Part shown: positions 45,733-54,614 of the stretch, one piece after another | How the letters are laid out: each line of letters opens with the position of its first letter | Numbering within the stretch: position 1 is the first letter of the stretch | Assembly: GCA_963760435.1 (NCBI GenBank) | Contig: CAVXDE010000027.1 | Location: 124,001-188,000, forward strand | Reading direction: 5' to 3' | From: JAFAXD01 sp963760435 | Lineage (GTDB): Bacteria; Pseudomonadota; Alphaproteobacteria; Rhizobiales; Xanthobacteraceae | DNA length: 64,000 nt | The notes under the pieces: generated by a model | What the model saw: only the letters and a program-made list of their open reading frames with translations | The model's database searches: none | What the model was told of the DNA's origin: nothing | Program-made: the position numbers and the translations under genes

Positions 45733-46464
45733 ATGCAATTCACGTTCGTGGGCTCCGGCGATGCCTTCGGCTCGGGCGGTCGGTTCAACACGTGTTTCCA
45801 TGTGGCAACCGAACACACCCGGTTCCTGATCGATTGCGGCGCATCCTCGCTGATCGGCATGCAGCGGCTCCACATCGACCGCGCCGCGATCGATCTCGTC
45901 CTGCTTACACATTTCCATGCCGATCACTTCGGCGGGATTCCATTCTTCGTGCTCGACGCTCAATTTGTTGCCAAACGTACGCGGCCGCTGACGATTGCCG
46001 GCCCGCCTGGCGTCAGCGCCTGGTACGAGCGCATCTTTGCCGCAACCTTCCCCGGCGAACGCACCCTCCCGTTCCCGCTCGAGTTTCACGAATTCGAGAT
46101 CGGTCAGCTCAACCGGATCGGCGAGCTCGAGGTCACGCCATTTCATGTGCGCCACGACGATCGCGCCGGGCCTTGCCTTGCCCTGCGCGTCCGCGCCGGC
46201 GGACGCATCATCTGCTACTCCGGCGATACCGAGTGGACCGACACCTTGATCGAGGCCGCGCGCGGCGCCGACCTGTTTGTTTGTGAGTGCTATGTTTACG
46301 ACCGGCCGGTCCGCGCACATCTCGCGTTCACGACACTGCGCCAACATCTGCCCGCGATCGGCGCCAAGCGCGTCATCCTCACGCACATGAGCGACAGCAT
46401 GCTCAACCGCCGCGCCGAGGTCGAATACGAAATGGCCGACGATGGCAAAATCATCGAGGTCTAA
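45733..46464 (+). CDS. Metallo-beta-lactamase-fold hydrolase (RNase Z-like group)
   Basis: The 243-residue cytosolic protein has the metal motif LLTHFHADHFGGIPFFVLDA and later conserved positions: FHVRHDDRAGPCLALRVRAG (His), IICYSGDTEWTDTLIEAARG (Asp), and VILTHMSDSML (His). The layout resembles small RNase Z/phosphodiesterase-like members. The substrate is unknown. The start has a GGAGGGG ribosome site (ACTGGAGGGGCGGC). Its 3' end overlaps the DUF1275 gene by 23 bases. Confidence 0.85.
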   Translation: MQFTFVGSGDAFGSGGRFNTCFHVATEHTRFLIDCGASSLIGMQRLHIDRAAIDLVLLTHFHADHFGGIPFFVLDAQFVAKRTRPLTIAGPPGVSAWYERIFAATFPGERTLPFPLEFHEFEIGQLNRIGELEVTPFHVRHDDRAGPCLALRVRAGGRIICYSGDTEWTDTLIEAARGADLFVCECYVYDRPVRAHLAFTTLRQHLPAIGAKRVILTHMSDSMLNRRAEVEYEMADDGKIIEV

Positions 46465-47162
46465 CCCGCCGGTCCCATACTTCGCGCCGACCGACTTCGG
46501 CCTCGGGTTGCTCGCACTTGCCTCTGGCAGCACCGACGTCATGTCGTTCCTGATGTTGGGAAATACATTTACGTCGGCCATGACCGGGAACACGGCGCTG
46601 CTCGCAATCGCGATCGGCCAAGGCCAGCTGGTCTCCGCCCTGCTCTCCTTCCTGGCCCTGGTCGGTTTCGTATTCGGCGTCGCGGTCGCAACCACGATCT
46701 ACAATCCGAGCAGGGCCAGTGTGCGCACGGTGCTGCGTCCGCTGTTTTTGCTGGAGACTGCCTGCCTCGCCTGCTTCGTCGCGGCTTGGTATTTTGTCGA
46801 CCGCAATGCGCAAGGTGCCGGGCTCGATGCGCTGATCCTGCTGTCGGCAACCGCCATGGGAGTGCAGGCCGTGGTCGCGCGCCATATCAACGCGCCCGGC
46901 ATCAACACGATCGTGTTCACAAGCACGCTGGTATCGATCGTCATGTCGGTAACCGGCGCGGTTGCGCGACCGTCGCTGCATCCGGCGGTCGGACGCAACA
47001 CATTGCGACAGATCGAGATATTTCTGGCCTACGGACTGGGCGGTCTTGCGCGCCGCGTTCGTGGCTTGGCGCCAGATCCCGGTGATTCACTGGATTCCGT
47101 TCATCGCGGTGCTCGCAGCGATCACGTGCTGTGAACTGACCCTCCCGGTGAACAAAAGATAG
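46442..47162 (+). pseudogene. DUF1275 (YoaK-type) membrane protein, last helix displaced by a frameshift
   Basis: Multiple membrane segments begin FGLGLLALASGSTDVMSFLM, with the family's TSAMTGNTALLAIAIG. The frame as written ends at 47134 in a hydrophilic Arg/Asp-rich tail (RRVRGLAPDPGDSLDSVHRG). The overlapping frame provides a proper last helix and terminus (VLRAAFVAWRQIPVIHWIPF, IAVLAAITCCELTLPVNKR) ending at 47162. Removing one G of the GG at 47042-47043 joins them. The frame-shifted form would lose one membrane helix. Transport substrate unknown. Confidence 0.78.
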
Positions 47163-47297
47163 TTTTTCTGCCGGAGCAACTTGTTCCTCGCAACTTTCGT
47201 TTCGCCACCCGACCTCTAGTTAGACTTTGTTGCCTGACTCCTACGACCCCAGCGGCTCGATTCAGCACCCCGTGACCTCGGTCGCGTACGGCGCGAC

Positions 47298-47326
47298 TTG
47301 ACATCCATTTCGTCTATTAACATTAT
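47298..47326 (+). promoter_or_regulatory. Probable sigma-70 promoter of the sulfonate-type ABC operon
   Basis: A perfect TTGACA (47298-47303) is separated by 17 bases from CATTAT (47321-47326), which matches TATAAT at four positions. An AAGGGA ribosome site and the first permease ATG (47347) follow about 10 bases later, so the leader would be very short. The rest of the 184-base gap after DUF1275 shows no operator or riboswitch I can recognise. Confidence 0.5.
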
Positions 47327-47346
47327 CGATTATAAGGGACGCATTG

Positions 47347-48222
47347 ATGACTGTTAGTTCGCCTCCAGGGTCGTTTGCCTCGACGGAACTCCGCCACATG
47401 GCGGGGCGCTCGCGCCGTAGTGTCTTGGCCGCGCTTGCCTGGAAGCTAGCGCGCCCTCAGGTCCGGCCAGTCGCGCATTTTCTGCTGCCGGCGGGGTTCC
47501 CACTCGCCGTCCTCATCGCCTGGCAAGTGACCAGCGCAAACAACTGGCTCCCGGTGCAAATTCTGCCTGCCCCGGCAACCGTATTGTCAAGCTTCTGGGA
47601 TCTCGTCACCGGCGGCGAGATCATCGCCAATCTTCAGATCAGCTTCTGGCGAATTTCACTGGGGCTCGCGGTGGGTGGGCTCGCCGGGCTGGCGTTCGGC
47701 ACGTTGTTAGGCCTGTCGCGCGCCGTCGATCAGATGTTCGGCCCGCTGTTCAAGGCGCTCGCGCAGGTTCCCTCCCTTGGCTGGGTGCCGATCCTGATCT
47801 TGATCTTCGGGCTCGATGAGATGCTGAAGATCATCATCATCGCCAAAGCCTGCTTCGTTCCGATCGTGCTGGCCACGTCCGAAGGCATTCGCAACGTTCC
47901 CCGCCCCTACCGCGAAGTCGCCCAGGTGCTGCGGCTGCGGCGCCGGTCTGTGCTCACGAAGTTGCTGATCCCCGCCGCCTTGCCGACGGTGTTCGGCGGC
48001 ATCCGGCTGGCGCTCAGCCATGCCTGGATTGCCCTGATCGTGGTCGAGATGCTCGCCGCCGCGGAAGGCGTTGGATACATGATGGTGTGGGGACGCACCC
48101 TGTTTCAAATCGACATCGTCATCGTCGGGATGCTGATCATCGGCGCCATCGGCTTGCTGATGGACGCAGGGCTGACCCGCATCGAGCGCGGTATGCGACG
48201 CTGGGAGCCTACCCGTGCCTAG
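47347..48222 (+). CDS. ABC transporter permease (SsuC/TauC type), first of two
   Basis: This 291-residue inner-membrane permease of the nitrate/sulfonate/taurine family has six or so helices. The cytoplasmic EAA loop reads EGIRNVPRPYREVAQVLRLR followed by KLLIPAALPTVFGGIRLAL. The ATG at 47347 is chosen over a TTG three bases upstream. It opens a tightly spaced operon: permease, permease, ATPase, binding protein, flavoprotein, ferredoxin. The next permease starts 8 bases before this stop. Confidence 0.92.
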   Translation: MTVSSPPGSFASTELRHMAGRSRRSVLAALAWKLARPQVRPVAHFLLPAGFPLAVLIAWQVTSANNWLPVQILPAPATVLSSFWDLVTGGEIIANLQISFWRISLGLAVGGLAGLAFGTLLGLSRAVDQMFGPLFKALAQVPSLGWVPILILIFGLDEMLKIIIIAKACFVPIVLATSEGIRNVPRPYREVAQVLRLRRRSVLTKLLIPAALPTVFGGIRLALSHAWIALIVVEMLAAAEGVGYMMVWGRTLFQIDIVIVGMLIIGAIGLLMDAGLTRIERGMRRWEPTRA

Positions 48223-49024
48223 GTCGGTCGACGCCACTGTTTCACGGGGCTCGCGTGATGGAACAGCCCGCCAGGCGCTGCGTCGTGGGTTGCTTGTTCC
48301 TGCCCTGCTCCTGCTCGCTTGGATCGCCGCCAGCCACAACGGATTACTGCACAGCAATCTTCTGGTCCCGCCCGAACGCGTGTTGATGCTGCCGTTTGGC
48401 GACGAGGCCGGCCAGCAGATCTGGGCCGCGCTCGCGGCGAGCATTGCGCGCCTGGCGGCGGGTTTCGCAATCGGCGCGATTGGAGGGATCGGGTTTGGCC
48501 TCGCGATCGGGATGTCACTTGCCGCACAGCGCGCTCTGGCCCCGTCATTCAATGCGTTGCGGCAAATCACGCTGTTTGCCTGGATCCCGTTGCTGACGGC
48601 GTGGTTCGGCAACGGTGACGGCGCCAAAATCGTCTACATCGCGCTCTCGGCGTTCTTCCCTTTGGCTTTCAATACCTATGAGGGCATCAGGAACATTCCG
48701 GTCACCTACCTGGAGGTGGCGCGCGTGCTCCGCTTCACACCGCGCCAGCGCGTCACCCGGCTGTTGCTGCCCGGCGCGCTGCCATCGATCTGCATCGGCG
48801 TTCAGGTCGCGCTGATCACCGCGTGGATCGGCACGGTGGGGGCCGAGTACGCGATGGGGGCCGGCCGCGGGCTCGGCTCGTTCCTGCTCGAGGGCCGCGA
48901 ACAATTCCGCATGGATGTCGTGTTGCTCGGTGTGTTGGTTCTGGCGCTTGTCGGCTACGCGATCAACGTCGCGTTCAGCCGGATGCTCAAACCGTTTCTG
49001 CTGTGGCAAGGCGAAGCAAAATGA
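48215..49024 (+). CDS. ABC transporter permease (SsuC/TauC type), second
   Basis: This 269-residue permease of the same family has an EAA loop (EGIRNIPVTYLEVARVLRFT, then LLLPGALPSICIGVQVALIT) and the C-terminal helix VDVVLLGV-like pattern (RMDVVLLGVLVLALVGYAIN). It starts at a GTG inside the end of the previous gene and ends in an ATGA overlap with the ATPase gene. Two different permeases in one importer suggest a heterodimeric membrane domain, whereas classical Ssu/Tau systems use a single SsuC or TauC. Confidence 0.92.
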   Translation: MPRSVDATVSRGSRDGTARQALRRGLLVPALLLLAWIAASHNGLLHSNLLVPPERVLMLPFGDEAGQQIWAALAASIARLAAGFAIGAIGGIGFGLAIGMSLAAQRALAPSFNALRQITLFAWIPLLTAWFGNGDGAKIVYIALSAFFPLAFNTYEGIRNIPVTYLEVARVLRFTPRQRVTRLLLPGALPSICIGVQVALITAWIGTVGAEYAMGAGRGLGSFLLEGREQFRMDVVLLGVLVLALVGYAINVAFSRMLKPFLLWQGEAK

Positions 49025-49794
49025 GCCTGGCTCAAGCCGTCGTCAGCGATCAAGCCGTGCTCGCGATCCGCGCGGTCAGCAAGTCCTACCGGGTCGACGG
49101 GCGTACCTTGCAGGTCCTGAACAGGGTCGCCCTCGACATTGCCCCGGGAGAATTCGTGAGCGTGGTCGGCGCTTCCGGATGCGGCAAGTCCACGCTGCTG
49201 CGGCTGATTGTCGGGCTCGATACCGAGTACGATGGCGCCATTCTGCTGGAAGGCCGTCGTATTGACGGACCGGGGCCGGAACGCGGGATCGTGTTTCAGG
49301 ACCATCGGCTGTTTCCATGGCTGACAGTGGCGGGCAACATCGCCCTCGGGCTCGAGGCCGCGAACGTACCCCCGGCCGAGCAACATCAGCGCATCGCCGA
49401 GAACATCGCGCTCGTTGGGCTCCAGGGTTTCGAAAACGCCTATCCGCACCAGCTTTCGGGCGGGATGGCCCAGCGCGCCGCGATCGCGCGCGCGCTCGTC
49501 GGCCAACCGGAGATCCTGTTGCTGGATGAGCCGCTCGGCGCACTCGACTCTCTCACCCGCGCTTACTTGCAGGAAGAGCTGTTGCGGATCTGGCGGCAAG
49601 GCGCCGTCACGATGATCATGGTCACCCATGACGTCGAGGAAGCGGTCTACTTGAGCGACAGAGTCGTTGTCATGGAACCGAGGCCGGGCCGGATCAGCGC
49701 TATCCTACCTGTTGATCTTCCGCGTCCGCGTGATCGCGCCGGCGCGGATTTCATCCGCCTCAAAGAGCGCATTCTTCGCGCGCTGTCGCGCTGA
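49021..49794 (+). CDS. ABC transporter ATP-binding protein (SsuB/TauB type)
   Basis: The 257-residue ATPase has Walker A (VVGASGCGKSTLLRLIVGL), the Q-loop (GIVFQDHRLFPWLTVAGNIA), the signature (HQLSGGMAQRAAIARALVG), Walker B (EILLLDEPLGALDSLTRAYL) and the switch His (MIMVTHDVEEAVYLSDRVVV). QDHRLFPW is typical of the nitrate/sulfonate/taurine group. It overlaps the upstream permease by four bases, and the binding-protein gene starts 24 bases after its stop. Confidence 0.95.
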   Translation: MSLAQAVVSDQAVLAIRAVSKSYRVDGRTLQVLNRVALDIAPGEFVSVVGASGCGKSTLLRLIVGLDTEYDGAILLEGRRIDGPGPERGIVFQDHRLFPWLTVAGNIALGLEAANVPPAEQHQRIAENIALVGLQGFENAYPHQLSGGMAQRAAIARALVGQPEILLLDEPLGALDSLTRAYLQEELLRIWRQGAVTMIMVTHDVEEAVYLSDRVVVMEPRPGRISAILPVDLPRPRDRAGADFIRLKERILRALSR

Positions 49795-49818
49795 GCATCC
49801 CTTGCTGAAAGGAACCCC

Positions 49819-50880
49819 ATGGGCATGAATTGGTCAAAGCCGATCGCCATCGCAGCAATTCTATCGACATTGGCTGCCCTGCCGGCGCGCGCCGAAACCC
49901 TGCCGGATACGATCAGGTTCGGTGCGTTCGGACAAGGATACGGCCAGCCATTCGGAGTTGCGCTGCTCGCCATCGCCCATGTCAAAGGCTTCATCGCCGA
50001 CGAGTTCAAGGATACGCCGGTGAAGCTCGAGTGGACCTACCTGACCGGAACAGGGCCGGCCATCAATGAGGCGATCGCCAACGGGCAGCTCGATTTTGCG
50101 CAATACGGCGGATTGCCCAACATCATTGGCCGCGCCAATGGCCTGCCGACGCGCATCCTCATGTCGTATGGGCAAACCACGATCGTCGGAGCGGCGCGCA
50201 CCGGCCTGCCAATCGGTTCGATCAAGGATCTGAAAGGCCGCAAGGTCGCGTTTCAGAAAGGCACGATCCTGCATTGGGCGTTCCTGAAAGCGCTGGAGGC
50301 GAACGGGCTCTCCGCCAAGGATGTCACCATCGTGGATCTCAAAACCGCCGATCAGCTTGCGGCGCTCGCCGCAGGCAGCATCGATGCAAGCATTGGAACA
50401 AGTTCACTGTTTCCGCTGCGCGACCAAGGCGTCGTCAAGATTTTCTACACATCCCGCGATGCCGGGCCCAAGGCCGTCGGTTTTGGCGGCATTCTCGTAA
50501 CCGACCAGTTCCAGAGCAAATATCCGGAGACGACCCAGCGCGTTGTCCGCGGGTTGGTACGCGCGGACGAATGGCTCAGCCACGAGGAGAACCGGGAAGA
50601 AGCGCTGCAGATATGGACCAAGTCCGGCACACCCTACGCTGCGCTCAAAGAGGAGTTCGCGGGTCTGCCGCTCAAGCAATCATTCAATCCGCTGATCGAC
50701 GATTTTCTGATCGAGCAATACCGCGACGCAACTCAGTTCTCCAAAGAGGAGAAGCTGATCCGTCGCGACATCGATCTGCAGCAGTGGTTCGAGCCCAAAT
50801 ATCTCGACTCGGCGCTCAAAACCCTCGGGCTCGAGCACTATTGGCCGCGCCACACCGCCGATGGCGCTGCCATCAACTAA
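49819..50880 (+). CDS. ABC transporter substrate-binding protein, aliphatic sulfonate type
   Basis: This exported 353-residue protein has a signal peptide (PIAIAAILSTLAALPARA). The body follows SsuA-like binding proteins: IRFGAFGQGYGQPFGVALLA, the pocket stretch YLTGTGPAINEAIANGQLDF AQ, and SIKDLKGRKVAFQKGTILHW. Sulfonate specificity is inferred from family and operon context. A GAAAGGAA-type ribosome site precedes the ATG. It is much better embedded in an operon than the orphan binding protein at 2.1-3.1 kb. Confidence 0.9.
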   Translation: MGMNWSKPIAIAAILSTLAALPARAETLPDTIRFGAFGQGYGQPFGVALLAIAHVKGFIADEFKDTPVKLEWTYLTGTGPAINEAIANGQLDFAQYGGLPNIIGRANGLPTRILMSYGQTTIVGAARTGLPIGSIKDLKGRKVAFQKGTILHWAFLKALEANGLSAKDVTIVDLKTADQLAALAAGSIDASIGTSSLFPLRDQGVVKIFYTSRDAGPKAVGFGGILVTDQFQSKYPETTQRVVRGLVRADEWLSHEENREEALQIWTKSGTPYAALKEEFAGLPLKQSFNPLIDDFLIEQYRDATQFSKEEKLIRRDIDLQQWFEPKYLDSALKTLGLEHYWPRHTADGAAIN

Positions 50881-50909
50881 CAGTTTCAACGTCGGTAAGG
50901 ACAAGTCCC

Positions 50910-52526
50910 ATGTCACAACAACGAGCAGATCGCACCAATGTTCCTTCGGGGTCGGTTGATCTCACGGCCGACGTGCTGGTGATCGGCGGCGGCCCCGCCG
51001 GTACCTGGGCCGCTTGCAGCGCGGCGTGGCGCGGCGCGACGGTCGTTCTGGTCGACAAGGGCTACTGCGGAACCTCGGGCGCTACCGCCCCGTCCGGCAC
51101 GGGAGTCTGGTACGTGCCGCCGGATCCGGCAAAACGCTCTGCCGCGATGGCAAGTCGCGAGAAGATGGGCGGTTATCTGCAAGACCGGCGCTGGATGCAG
51201 CGCGTGCTCGACCGCACCTATGAGTCGGTCAACCTGCTTGCCGAGTGGGGTTATCCGTTCCCGACCGACGACAACGGGCAATCGCGCCGCACCTCGTTGC
51301 AGGGCCCTGAATATATGCGGCTGATGCGCCGCCGCGTCGGTCGTGCCGGCGTCACCATCCTCGACCATTGCCCTGCGCTCGAATTGTTGACCGACGAAAG
51401 CGGCGCGGTCGTCGGAGCGGCGGGCGTCCGCCGCCAGCAGAACGACACTTGGGTCGTGCGCGCCAAGGCCGTTGTCCTGGCGAGTGGCGGCTGCGCGTTT
51501 CAGAGCAAAGCCCTGGGCTGCGATGTGTTGACCGGCGACGGCTACCTGATGGCAGCCGAAGCCGGCGCGGATCTCTCGGGCATGGAATTCTCCAACGCCT
51601 ACGCGATCGCGCCCGCGTTTGCGTCGGTGACTAAAACTCTGTTCTACAACTGGGCAACATTCACCTATCCGGATGGCACGGAAGTCCCCGGCGCCAAATC
51701 GCAAGGCGGACGGTCAGCCATCGCGCGCGCTTTGCTCACACAGCAGGTCTATGCGCAGATCGACAAGGCCGATCTCGAACAGCAAGGGGTGATGCGGCTG
51801 GCACAGCCGAACTTCTTCGTGCCGTTCGATCGACACGGTATTGATCCGTTCAAACAACGGTTTCCAGTGACGCTACGTCTTGAGGGCACCGTACGCGGCA
51901 CGGGCGGCCTTCGCCTCGTCGACGACACATGCGCAACCGGTGTGGCCGGGCTCTATGCGGCAGGCGATGCTGCCTCACGCGAACTGGTGTGCGGCGGCTT
52001 CACCGGTGGCGGCAGCCACAACGCCGCCTGGGCCATGTCGTCGGGGTTCTGGGCGGGTGCGGGCGCGGCGGACTACGTGGGCCAAGCCAAGGTTGGGGCG
52101 CGGGCGCGGCCGGCTGGCGGGATCGCCTTCAACTCGGAAGGTCATGGCGAGTTCGATCCCGCCAGCTTGGTGCGTCACGTTCAGGCGGAGGTCTTCCCGT
52201 TCGAGCGCAATTATTTCCGCACCGGAACAGTGTTAAGCGATGCCGTTGGCCGTCTCGACGCGCTCTGGGAAAACGCCCGTCAGAAGCGCGCATCCTCGCG
52301 CGAGCATATCGTCAAGGCGCGCGAAGCCGCCGCGATGCTCGCGACCGCACGCTGGATGTATCGCAGCGCGCTCGCGCGCACGGAATCCCGCGGCATGCAT
52401 AAGCGCTACGATCATCTGCAGCAGGATCCGGCGCAGCGTGCCTATCTCACAGTCGCCGGTCTCGACGACATCCATGTCGAGGCACGGCCGGCACCAGCAT
52501 TGCCACCAGAGGCCCTGGCCGCATGA
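50910..52526 (+). CDS. FAD-dependent oxidoreductase, fumarate-reductase/APS-reductase alpha-like
   Basis: The 538-residue flavoprotein has a Rossmann FAD motif (DVLVIGGGPAGTWAACSAAW RGATVVLVDKG), the succinate-dehydrogenase/fumarate-reductase/AprA superfamily segment around SGATAPSGTGVWYVPP, and the C-terminal FAD contact (GLYAAGDAASRELVCGGFTG GGSHNAAWAM). The gene ends with an ATGA overlap into the ferredoxin gene, giving a two-subunit flavoprotein/iron-sulfur pair like AprA/AprB. Location within a sulfonate-type ABC operon suggests oxidation or reduction of an imported organosulfur compound; the true substrate is unknown. The ATG at 50910 (MSQQRADRT) begins just before the first strand. Confidence 0.82.
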   Translation: MSQQRADRTNVPSGSVDLTADVLVIGGGPAGTWAACSAAWRGATVVLVDKGYCGTSGATAPSGTGVWYVPPDPAKRSAAMASREKMGGYLQDRRWMQRVLDRTYESVNLLAEWGYPFPTDDNGQSRRTSLQGPEYMRLMRRRVGRAGVTILDHCPALELLTDESGAVVGAAGVRRQQNDTWVVRAKAVVLASGGCAFQSKALGCDVLTGDGYLMAAEAGADLSGMEFSNAYAIAPAFASVTKTLFYNWATFTYPDGTEVPGAKSQGGRSAIARALLTQQVYAQIDKADLEQQGVMRLAQPNFFVPFDRHGIDPFKQRFPVTLRLEGTVRGTGGLRLVDDTCATGVAGLYAAGDAASRELVCGGFTGGGSHNAAWAMSSGFWAGAGAADYVGQAKVGARARPAGGIAFNSEGHGEFDPASLVRHVQAEVFPFERNYFRTGTVLSDAVGRLDALWENARQKRASSREHIVKAREAAAMLATARWMYRSALARTESRGMHKRYDHLQQDPAQRAYLTVAGLDDIHVEARPAPALPPEALAA

Positions 52527-52852
52527 TCGAGATCGTCAGCCTGGAGCGGTGCGTCGCCTGCGATCTGTGCGTGCAGGTGTGCCCGACTAATGTATTCGAC
52601 GCAGTCCCTGATGCCGCGCCGAAAATCGCGCGCCAGGCGGATTGCCAGACCTGCTTCATGTGCGAGCTCTATTGTCCGGTCGATGCGCTCTACGTGGCGC
52701 CGGATGTGCAGCAAACACTAGGCGTGAGTGAACAAGTTGTTGCCGACCAGGGTCTGCTCGGCAGCTACCGGGCCTCGATCGGCTGGAGCCGCGGCAAGCG
52801 CAATCGTCGCGGCAGCGATCAGACATTCAAACTTATCGCGTCCCCACACTGA
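52523..52852 (+). CDS. Two-cluster [4Fe-4S] ferredoxin-like subunit (AprB-like)
   Basis: The 109-residue protein has two cysteine clusters: CVACDLCVQVCPTNVFD and CQTCFMCELYCPVDALYV. This is the pattern of an 8Fe ferredoxin with a basic C-terminal extension (WSRGKRNRRGSDQ). Its start overlaps the flavoprotein stop (ATGA), so it is most likely the electron-transfer subunit of that flavoprotein. No dedicated quinone or cytochrome partner is visible downstream. The operon probably ends here, as 95 bases separate it from the next gene. Confidence 0.88.
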   Translation: MIEIVSLERCVACDLCVQVCPTNVFDAVPDAAPKIARQADCQTCFMCELYCPVDALYVAPDVQQTLGVSEQVVADQGLLGSYRASIGWSRGKRNRRGSDQTFKLIASPH

Positions 52853-52947
52853 GGCGCCTGCGGGTTCATTATAGCCGGAACCGGATTGACGTGAGGGTCA
52901 GTTGATATTATCCATATATTCAGTAGACTTTGGCCGAACGTACTCCC

Positions 52948-54354
52948 ATGTCGCTGTCGCGTGGCAAAGAGGTCATCATTATCGGGGGCGGTGCCAGCGG
53001 GACTTTGCTCGCCGTACAATTGCTTCGCGATCCGTCAGCGCATGTACGCGTGACGCTCGTCGAAAAGGGGCAGCAACCCGGCTTGGGCCTGGCCTACAGC
53101 ACGTCCAATCCGTCACACCTGCTCAATGTGCGCGCCGCGAATATGAGCGCCTTCGCGGATGATCCGGATCATTTCGTTCGCTGGCTCGCAACGGATCGCG
53201 CCGCGGGCGAACTGCACTGTGCCGACCGTTTCTGCTTCGCCCCGCGCAAGATCTACGGCCGCTACATCGGCTCGCTGCTTGAGCCGTTCCTGCCGCGCGA
53301 AGGACGAACGAGCCGGCTGCGCATTGTCAGGCATGAATGCACTGCCATCACCGAAACCACTGATGGAGTGGAAGCCGTATTGGATGATGGCACACGGCTT
53401 TCGGGCCAGGTTGCCGTGCTGGCGACCGGCAACGAAGCAAGCCGTGCGGCCTGCCAGGCCGGCACTGCCCAGAACCCATGGGATGCGTCGGCGCGCGAGC
53501 AAATTCCCAAAGACGGACGGGTGCTCATCCTCGGCACAGGTTTGACCATGGTCGACACCGTCCTGTCGTTGTTGGAAAGCGGGCATACCGGACCCATCAT
53601 CGCGCTCTCCCGCCGTGGACTGCTCCCGCACGTGCACCGAGACGTCGTCCCAAGGCCCATCATTGCGGACGAGGTGCCGTTCGGGACCGACGCCGCACAC
53701 CTGCTGCGCTGGCTGCGTACGCGCGCCGAACAAACACAAGCGCGCGGCGGCGATTGGCGAAGTGTTGTCGATGGCCTGCGGCCATTCATTTCCGATATCT
53801 GGCGAACCCTGCCCGCGCCTGAACGGCGCCGGTTCATGCGTCACGCCCGACCCTGGTGGGATATCCACCGCCACCGCATGGCACCGGAGGTGGCGACGCG
53901 CATTGTGCAGACGCTCGCGGAAGGTCAGCTGAATATCATCGCCGGCAAGATCACGTCCGTTGTTGCCAAAGATGCCGATACCACAGTCCACTACCGCCGC
54001 CGTGGCGGCAAGCAAATCGAAACGATACAGGTCGCAGTCATTCTCGATTGTACCGGCATCAGCAGCAGCCCGCGGCACAGCCCCAACCCACTCGTTCGCG
54101 ACTTGTTGAGCCGCGGCATGACGCGTCCCGACCCGCTCGAGCTCGGGCTCGATGTGACCGAGAGCTGCGCCTTGATCAATCAGTCCGGCCACGCGTCGCA
54201 GCGGCTATTCGCTGTCGGCCCGATCACGCGCGGCCGCTTCTGGGAAATCATGGCCGTGCCCGACATCCGGGTTCAATGCGCCAACCTGGCCGCAGCAATC
54301 AGCGGCTCCGGCCGGCCAGCTCCCAAAGAGCAGCGCCTAATGATGGCGGTCTGA
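52948..54354 (+). CDS. FAD/NAD(P)-binding protein (HdrL/NAD_binding_9-like)
   Basis: This 468-residue flavoprotein begins EVIIIGGGASGTLLAVQLLR, with a second nucleotide motif at GRVLILGTGLTMVDTVLSLL. The family-typical PGLGLAYSTSNPSHLLNVRA follows the first motif. It resembles FAD/NAD(P)-binding proteins of the PF13454 group, whose substrates are mostly unknown. The ATG at 52948 is preferred to a TTG at 52930. It shares the strand of the sulfur-type operon but is separated by ~95 bases, so it may have its own promoter. Confidence 0.8.
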   Translation: MSLSRGKEVIIIGGGASGTLLAVQLLRDPSAHVRVTLVEKGQQPGLGLAYSTSNPSHLLNVRAANMSAFADDPDHFVRWLATDRAAGELHCADRFCFAPRKIYGRYIGSLLEPFLPREGRTSRLRIVRHECTAITETTDGVEAVLDDGTRLSGQVAVLATGNEASRAACQAGTAQNPWDASAREQIPKDGRVLILGTGLTMVDTVLSLLESGHTGPIIALSRRGLLPHVHRDVVPRPIIADEVPFGTDAAHLLRWLRTRAEQTQARGGDWRSVVDGLRPFISDIWRTLPAPERRRFMRHARPWWDIHRHRMAPEVATRIVQTLAEGQLNIIAGKITSVVAKDADTTVHYRRRGGKQIETIQVAVILDCTGISSSPRHSPNPLVRDLLSRGMTRPDPLELGLDVTESCALINQSGHASQRLFAVGPITRGRFWEIMAVPDIRVQCANLAAAISGSGRPAPKEQRLMMAV

Positions 54355-54357
54355 GCG

Positions 54358-54600
54358 TCACGGCTCGCTGTTCTCTCTTTCATAGCTTCGCCCGGCACGC
54401 GTGAGCCCTGGCCAGCGTTCGTTGGCGATGGTGCCGAAGTCGAGCATTGCCGACGCGGCAACCAGTTCGGCAAACGATACAGGTAGGTCCGGTGCCGGCC
54501 AAACCGGCTCCGGTGTCGCCGGACGATGCTCTGCGGGCGCGCGCAACGCGCGCGCCCGGAACATGCCCGACAGGGCCTTACTGACAAACCCCTCGTCCAT
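54358..54600 (-). CDS. Small hypothetical protein
   Basis: This 80-residue protein (MDEGFVSKALSGMFRARALR ... PDLPVSFAELVAASAMLDFG) has an amphipathic N-terminus, a Pro/Ala-rich middle and a short helix-like segment before a charged tail. An AAAAGGG stretch lies upstream of the ATG at 54600. It directly follows the CmcJ-like gene on the same strand with 14 bases between, so cotranscription is likely. No family recognised. Confidence 0.45.
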   Translation of the reverse strand: MDEGFVSKALSGMFRARALRAPAEHRPATPEPVWPAPDLPVSFAELVAASAMLDFGTIANERWPGLTRAGRSYERENSEP

Positions 54601-54614
54601 TCCGCAAATCCCTT

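Noticed and set aside
47163..47297. Riboswitch upstream of the sulfonate-type operon
   Set aside because: No conserved riboswitch pattern could be recognised and the predicted promoter leaves almost no leader.
53113..54192. 359-codon minus-strand frame over the FAD/NAD(P) protein
   Set aside because: Two nucleotide-binding motifs are on the plus strand; the minus frame lacks any.
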